Shown: positions 57,321 through 64,000 of the stretch, piece after piece | Position numbering within the stretch: the first letter of the stretch is position 1 | Layout: every line of letters begins with the position of its first letter | From: Varroa destructor | Lineage: Eukaryota > Arthropoda > Arachnida > Mesostigmata > Varroidae | Direction of reading: 5' to 3' | Assembly: GCF_002443255.2 (NCBI RefSeq) | Contig: NW_019211457.1 | Span: 37,671,126-37,735,125 of the forward strand | DNA: 64,000 nt | Made by a program: the position numbers and the translations under genes | The notes under the pieces: generated by a model | Told to the model about the DNA's origin: nothing | Databases searched by the model: none | The model's input: the letters and a program-made list of their open reading frames with translations, nothing else

Positions 57321-58937
57321 TCCGAGATTCAGATCTTACTGAGCTTACATTAACGGGTCATTTAATTTTAATTGGCTGCTGTCTTGACATAGTAATTTCC
57401 GTACATCAATGAACTACTTGGCAGCTTCAATATGATTTAATACTTATTTATTAGCTTATTATATCACAATAATTATGTTAATATTATATGTAATTATTGT
57501 TGAGTGGTAATTTCATCTAAGTTTTTTCAGGCTTATCGTCGATGTGAACTCAAACCGATATTATAGAGCAATTGATCCAGTTGGTCGTTGTCCTATCTGG
57601 GCCGTTCTAAACGACTTGAAAATGACCATTATGCGCTAATGGACAAGTATAATGAATTTGATGAAAAACCATCTAGCCTGGAAGCATTGCGGTAGCGCTA
57701 CGTGTGGCACGAGACAGGACGATGCAATTATTTATTGGGCCTTGTTTTCCTGTCATTATTTCCCCCGAAAAAGAAAACGCATTTCCCATATCCCGTTTAC
57801 TCAAACATTCAACCCGCTTAGATAACGTTCTGGGCTACATAATTGCTGCCGTAAGATTTGTTTCCGTCTACCGTTTCGAGCGGTTTCCGTACCGTCATAT
57901 GCGCTTCGCAAACAGTTGAACCTTCTGGAGTACGCGACGGAAGCGAATGGAGAAAAGGGCTTCGTTTATTGCCTCTATTAGCTTCTTAATTTTCTCCTAC
58001 GCCTTCGACTGGCTTGTTCGCTTCGGAAAAGGGGGCTTCCGTTTATAACTATACGACGTAAGTAAAGATACAAGATTCGCTGTTGAATAGCATGGAGGGC
58101 CAATTCTTTATAAAAAGGCGGCAGGAAATCGGATTGTGCGTGCGAGCAAGAACGTGCTCCTTGCATTGACGGATAGTTAGAATTCCAGGCTTCAGAAATT
58201 CGAAGAGACCACTTGCTGCGGGTAAGGTGAGGCTAGGGACACCACGAACTAGATGGACAAGCCACAACATTGCCGCAATATGTACACCGATCCAACGATC
58301 TTTTCAAGAGCTCGGCTTATCGATAAGCCTCGTGCGACACGTTTCGAAGCCGAAGTTGCATGCGCACCCTTACGGGCGAATAAGGACATCGCATGCGAAC
58401 AACCCTTGCCTGCAACAAGATAGAACGAAAGAAGCCATCAGTCTACTTGATGTTATATTTCGAAGCCAACTGATCAGCGGCGATACTGAGTCACCGCCTC
58501 CGTCCTGTGATTTGAGTTCTCTCAGCTGTTAATGTGCAGCCATGTAAAAAGCAGTCTATGAGGGACCGTGATTCAACAAATACGTAAATCCGATGTGACC
58601 ATTTCAAAGCTGGTCATATAAAAACGCCAAGTAGCAAAATGTCGGTTGTCAATTATACAGTAATTATATTTTACTACGTAAGAGACTCAATAACAAACTA
58701 ATACGGAAAAGAATAGCCTCGAATCAAAGAGCATTACCGGATAGAAAATTCTGTCCAAAATAGATGTAGCTGTATATGTAAAGCGAGCTCCCGACGCAAG
58801 AACTCGTAAGTCCTATTATGCCATTCGGTTCTATTAGCAGCAAATTGAACCCTCAAGCCTATCACGTATAAGTGGTCATGTTACCGTGTTCTAGGTATAA
58901 GACTGCTATTCCCGTGATAGTTTTCTAGGGAACGCCT

Positions 58938-58969
58938 TTGCCTACTAATCGCAGGGACACGTTGTGGTC
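58938..58969 (+). repeat. Diverged dispersed repeat, copy 2
   Basis: 32 nt matching 57184-57215 at 27 of 32 positions. The similarity fades into the flanks (a shared CATAG, then CCGGACGTA further on), suggesting two old copies of one family. Confidence 0.5.
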
Positions 58970-61900
58970 TAGGTTGGAACCTGGGCATAGCTAGGCCGGA
59001 CGTATCAGAATTCAGGGCATAGAGAGGTCAGGCTGCCTAATTAGTACTGCGACGTCAGCCACTTGCAATTGTCATTACTATTATTTTACGCCTTTTTCAG
59101 TTGCTTTTTGAGCGTTAACAATCTGAACTGTCGTTAAATAAGCATAGCTCACATTGAGATAATGGTCTTCACAGTAGTCCGGATATTACTGGTTGATGGC
59201 AAATGGTTATAGGCATACTTTCGTTCACTTAGCGGAACTCATACGATGAAGTGCGCATTTATAGTAACGGATCTATATTCTTCTGTCATTTGAGGTCCGT
59301 GAAGCTGTTGCAATTCATGGGGCTGTCTATAAGCAATTCTGGGTCAGTTTAGCCGGAACTATCTTCTCGCCAAAGATCTGTCGTATTGCTTGGCTTATTA
59401 CTTTATTGTAGAACTTGTTACGATCATCGAATGCAATGACCTAGTTAAGGCAGGGACTTCAGCTTCAGCCAGTTCTTCATAGAAAGCTAGATCGAGAATC
59501 CTGCGGGTTATTCCTGCTGTATACTAACTAAACCCTAAACCAATTGGGCCGAGTGTATTTAGATTGAAAATTATACATCCGTTTCCCTCTTGTGAATTTG
59601 CGTAATCCGGTCAAAATACTACTAGTAAACCATGCCTTTGAAATGATGCGATCATCTTTTCGGTGTTTATACGAGCGAATTTTTCTAGCTAGCACCATAT
59701 CTAGATAGACCAGTAATAAAACCAGAACGGCAATTACCATAATGGCAGCGTTAAGGAGCAACGGCAGCTAAACAAGTTTTACGACGTATTTCGTTCTAGC
59801 TTAATAGCACCAAGCGTGGGAAAAAGTTCCCGGGTGAAATTCTGGCCTCAAACGAGTTGGCAGACTTTCAATGAAATCGATTCAATAGTTCACTGGGAAA
59901 CGACGGCAGTAATTCCCATTTGCGTCCTACCTATTCTTCACTCCTGCGGAACATAAGCTAGCGACAGAGAGGAAGCGATTCAGGAATCACTACCTTGCTA
60001 TTATACTGCTCAAAACTTTAACGGTACAGTGGTAGATACGGGATGAAGCCTATAAGTAAAATATCATTCCGGCAGTCGAGTAGTAAACCACAAAGCTGTC
60101 TAATATCCATTAGAAAAATGGCAATTTAAAACAACATCGATTTGTTGCCCGCTTTTCAGATTGCAACACGCACAGAGTCGACAAGGAAAACTGAGCGACG
60201 TTTCCGGGTTCTGCGAATAGATTGCAAATAGTAGAACGTTCAGGAAAGCTGGCGCCGGTCCTCTCTGAATCCTTTCTCTTACGATTCACAGCGCGGAACA
60301 GGCCATTTCCGTTCGGAGATCTCAGATGTACGCCACATATGACCCTCTTATATATTGTCAACTCGCACTAAGCGAACGACAGTGCTTGGCCGGCCAAAGG
60401 TAGTCGACCAGATCCACCCGAAACAGCAACGCTTCTCTAATATCAATGTCTGTGTATTGCTATCTTGAATAGAAACGCCTTTATATGTACGCGTACGTCA
60501 TTCCTATGGCGTTTGCATCTAGAACAAGGAAGACACTCGAAAAATAGGCCAAAGGACGCGTTTGTACATCGTTTTTTTTTTAATGTACGAATGAATACGT
60601 CTTGTCGTTCAGCCGCGAATAGAATGAAGTAAATAGCCTGCCTATTCGGTTGTGTTGGATATTATATCCGAGTTATTCGTGGCTGTATACTTGGATCTAA
60701 GCAAAGTCACTTCCAATAAGAACAGAAACAAACATAAATCATGCTTAAAAATGTATTGATTTCGAAATGAATCCGTTTCTCCAAATAAGATTTATTAGAA
60801 GATGGTCATAACACATGATAGGGAGTATGCTGTCTTAGACACGTCCTGTGATGGTGGCGTTGCAGGACTGTATAATACTAATGGACACAAACGTTTACCA
60901 TCGACAAACGTCTATGATTACTGAACTGTTGAAAAATCGTCGCTTATCATGTGTCTATTTAAAGTGTTAGCGGCAAGGTTGAGCGGCGGATTATCGCCTA
61001 GCCTTACGATTAAAACAAAGCTGTCATGTTATTACTGCCGCTGATGTTGGTTTGAACGCGTTGTAGCTCGTCTCCTATCTACAAATGCGGACGGTTTAAA
61101 GGCGTATGATAAGGATCCACGAGTGGGGTTAGCGTAACAATCACTAAATGGCTAGCTGAGTAGTCCGTAAATGATAAATTCAAATAGATCCGACCCAAAT
61201 CTTCGAACACGACCAACCATCTCCACTTTTATAACCACTTCCCTGAACTGCGTAGCGAAAATGCTGACCGTTCGGCGAACACCGTTTCATTCTTTGGAAA
61301 ACATATACCAGCTCGAATTTACCGACTCTACTGCTGTGAAGCACATAATCGCCACTCAACGTGTTTAGTTCTAGTATTTTACGCTAGATCTTGTCTGTCG
61401 ATATGCAACGATGTATTTCGAAGAAGCGGCTTCGAAATGTATTCTTCGATTTCTGTCAGGTGGCTGATCTTCAGCATATATTCGAATATGGAGAGTGAGC
61501 ATAAAAACCACAAACAAGCCGCGCTGAAGAACAGTCACGTTCCCATGAGAACTGCTTGTTAGAGCTTCTCGCAACGTCTTGTACTGCCATTTCATGTGCT
61601 CTAATCTTTTTACTATGAGACCCTATTTCTTTCGTTTTATATAATAGCTAATCTGTGAGCTTACTCTAAGAGTAACCGGTCGTCAGTCGAGGCGAAAACT
61701 TGGGCTTTACTGCCATCGATCGGATCTAATATGCCACCACAGGCTCATGCAATACATTGCAGGACGAACGAGGCTGCGCTGAAGTGGCGCTAGGCTTGAC
61801 AGTGTCAAAGTCTGAGGGACGCTGATTGCTATGGAATAGCCCTTATTTAGAACTGCATCAATAAAGCGAGTTACCGGCTGCTGCCAGCATCCTCGAAACA

Positions 61901-64000
61901 GAGCACAAATTTGCCATGATTTAAGTTAGACGGATTCTTGTTAGTTGAGAAAAAAACGCAATTTTTCAAGCAAAAAAAATATATATACTATCGCAACGCT
62001 ATACGTACAACGTTGAAATAAGCTAACTTCAATAGTCTGTATTATCGTTCGGTATTTCGGTTAGCTCATACAATATCTGTAAAACACTAACATACTGTTT
62101 TACATAGAAGATAATCTATTTTAATTTTATTGTGAGCGTATATGTGTATGTGTGAGGCAAATATAAGTATACGGTGGACAAAAATCATCGTTTACGCTCG
62201 TTTGGAAAAACGTCGACATTTGTAAGGATACTGTGGATTGTGTGATCAATTTTGAAAGCGGCCTTTCAATTTATAAGCCTTCCTTAACCCTCTAGAAATG
62301 CGTGGTGCTTTCTGTCCTTGGGCAATGCGCTAGCACCTGGCACTACAGTTGGCGTCATCCTTTCAGAGGACGATGCCTTTTATTGGCTACTTGGTGCATG
62401 GCAATAAATCTGCAAGACTGCATCCTACCTCGTCGTAGTACCTGAGGACAACTGCGACTGTGGTGCCCATGTGCCCAAATTTTTCGGTCAGACAGTATAC
62501 GCACGATATAGATATGTTTAAATATTGAATAACACAATGAGTTATGTCGCACTGGATGAAAGTTGATAACGAAAATATCTTTGTGTGTTTGTTTCGCTGT
62601 TTGGTGCAGCTTAGCTAAACAAATTCAGTGCATTGGGTATTAATCAGTTGGCTCTATATATTAAGGTCAAATCTAGATCGATATAATAAAGCCTCTATAG
62701 TAAACAGGGAGCGACGTCCTGCACTAAATAGATACTGGAACATAATGCGGGCCTTCGTACTTGTCAAATTTTGCTAATGGAATTTTTGCTAGCAGCTTTG
62801 GCCATAGAACATCACGAATTCAGTCAACGAAATGAACGAAAAAATGCTGGCATGATTCAAAATATATAAACAACATTTTTATGATAAACATTGCAGCGGC
62901 AGCCGGTCCTATTCTCTCTCAGCCAATCACTAACTGAACAGTATAATCGACGATACAACGTTTTTCAAACTATACGCCCTAAACTAATGAGGGTTTTCAT
63001 GTACATATACAACGTGCAGCAACTGTTAGTTCTCGTATGTACATACATATATGTACTGTATGACCACCTGTATGGACATAGTTGAATTTGCTGACGACAA
63101 AACAACAGCGCGACTAAGATACGTCTTGGAAAAACAGCTTTATGTTAAAAAAAAAAAAAAACGTTTTTTCACAGACTCCAATGTGAAACGAAGAGATTGA
63201 CTACGGACAACTTCTAGAATCTCTTAAACATATAGGTATTTTCTTATTGTAACGAAACGATCTGGGCAGAGCAGTTGGGTTTATTTAAGCAGGCTGATGG
63301 GCGGTCTGCAACGAGAAATTACAATGGCACAAGCAGTATAGCAATAGCAGTATGACGAAACTAGAGCAACAGGGTACGAAGCAACGATACCGAGTTTGAG
63401 TTCAGAACTTGCGTTTGGGCCGGGCAAATTTAGACTATTTTGAAGTTTAATTCCGACAGATGGACTATGGGCAGAAAAGAAATTGGTAAGTGGGCATCAT
63501 CCCTACGGATGATTATTATAGGCAATGAGTGGGGCGAACATTGCATACTTCTGACCGTGTTTATTGCCATGCAGATGAGTTGAGTTGCATGAGCCCGTTG
63601 GATTTAATATCTAACCTTGCGGAACATTTGGTTCCTTTTATTTAGATGCTTTTTTAGTTTTTTTAGAAAGTGTTCATTATACTTTCTGCCTTAGTGAAAT
63701 TTATTAGATCAGCACAGTATGAAATAACGCATGTCTCCAACAAGCGTCGTTTTGCCGTAGCCACCAGCAAACAATAAGGAAATCTTATCTCAGCTACTGC
63801 TACGCCCGTAACCGACAAGCGCAATGGCGTGTTGCCGATCTGCTTTGTGAACAGAGTAAAAAGGAAACAATGAAAAAATCAAGGTATTTCACTGTCATGG
63901 CTCTGCCTTAGCTGGCTTACTAACTATTGCCGAGATCGACTGAGGCGGATGGCGGGCGGTCGACAAGCTGCTGGTCTGCCAAACCCCTCTCCGCCCTGGC

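Larger units (their letters stand above)
55683..64000. other. Gene-poor region to window end
   Basis: No gene recognised. ORFs of 60-105 codons (for example 56119-56433, 58227-58532, 59528-59761) show no family features. It contains a MITE-like element (57166-57320), a diverged repeat pair and an A15 run (63147-63161). Confidence 0.5.

Noticed and set aside
58227..58532. ORF with GTPRTRW, faintly like the tail of some LINE reverse transcriptases
   Set aside because: A single short similarity with nothing upstream in any frame resembling a reverse transcriptase.
59528..59761. Minus-strand ORF starting with a hydrophobic stretch, like a signal anchor exon
   Set aside because: After the hydrophobic part the sequence has no recognisable continuation or credible donor.
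63690..63790. Minus-strand GGYGKTT resembling a P-loop
   Set aside because: Spacing does not fit GxxxxGK[ST], and the frame is short with no supporting motifs.
1..64000. CRISPR arrays, operons, bacterial ribosome binding sites, rRNA
   Set aside because: None seen; introns, gene structure and repeat content are those of a eukaryotic nuclear genome.

Overview
The window is eukaryotic nuclear DNA, almost certainly from an arthropod. Genes are split by GT-AG introns, intergenic DNA is long and AT-rich with TA microsatellites, and there is a 100-N scaffold gap. The vinculin shares arthropod-type wording with fly vinculin. A mesostigmatan mite (Varroa/Tropilaelaps type) would fit, but that species guess is only an inference from general character.

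Layout. (1) 85-1114: a non-autonomous DNA transposon with 124-bp terminal inverted repeats. (2) 3441-5318, minus: wolframin, an ER multi-pass membrane protein, here in one exon and ending in the KDEL-like tetrapeptide RNEL. (3) 8292-29676, plus: a complete vinculin gene, head-to-head with wolframin. Exon 1 (19 codons) is separated from exon 2 by a 15-kb intron. I place eleven coding exons; two of them (60 nt and 39 nt) are phase-neutral and look like alternative cassettes, one before the proline-rich linker and one inside the actin-binding tail. (4) 19806-20645, minus, inside vinculin intron 1: a nested gene for a coiled-coil protein with a C-terminal TAX1BP1/CALCOCO-type ubiquitin-binding zinc finger and a candidate LIR, so an autophagy-receptor-like design. 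(5) 30776-30875: assembly gap. (6) 33548-34957, plus: an intronless MFS sugar porter (Tret1-like). (7) 34958-51336: about 16 kb without a recognisable gene, holding simple repeats, strong palindromes and short tandem duplications. (8) 51337-52572, minus: an isolated intact ORF with a BEL/Pao-type gag domain (DUF1759) and no recognisable pol or LTR nearby. (9) 54915-55682, plus: a decayed mariner transposase. (10) 55683-64000: no gene recognised; one small MITE-like element and a diverged repeat pair.

The recognisable host genes are housekeeping or cell-architecture genes (focal adhesion/actin linkage, ER calcium/stress homeostasis, selective autophagy, sugar uptake). They do not form a pathway. 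The most interesting signals are the two candidate alternative exons of vinculin, the nested LIR/UBZ gene, the RNEL tail of wolframin and the possibly domesticated gag ORF. All calls were made by eye; no search was run.
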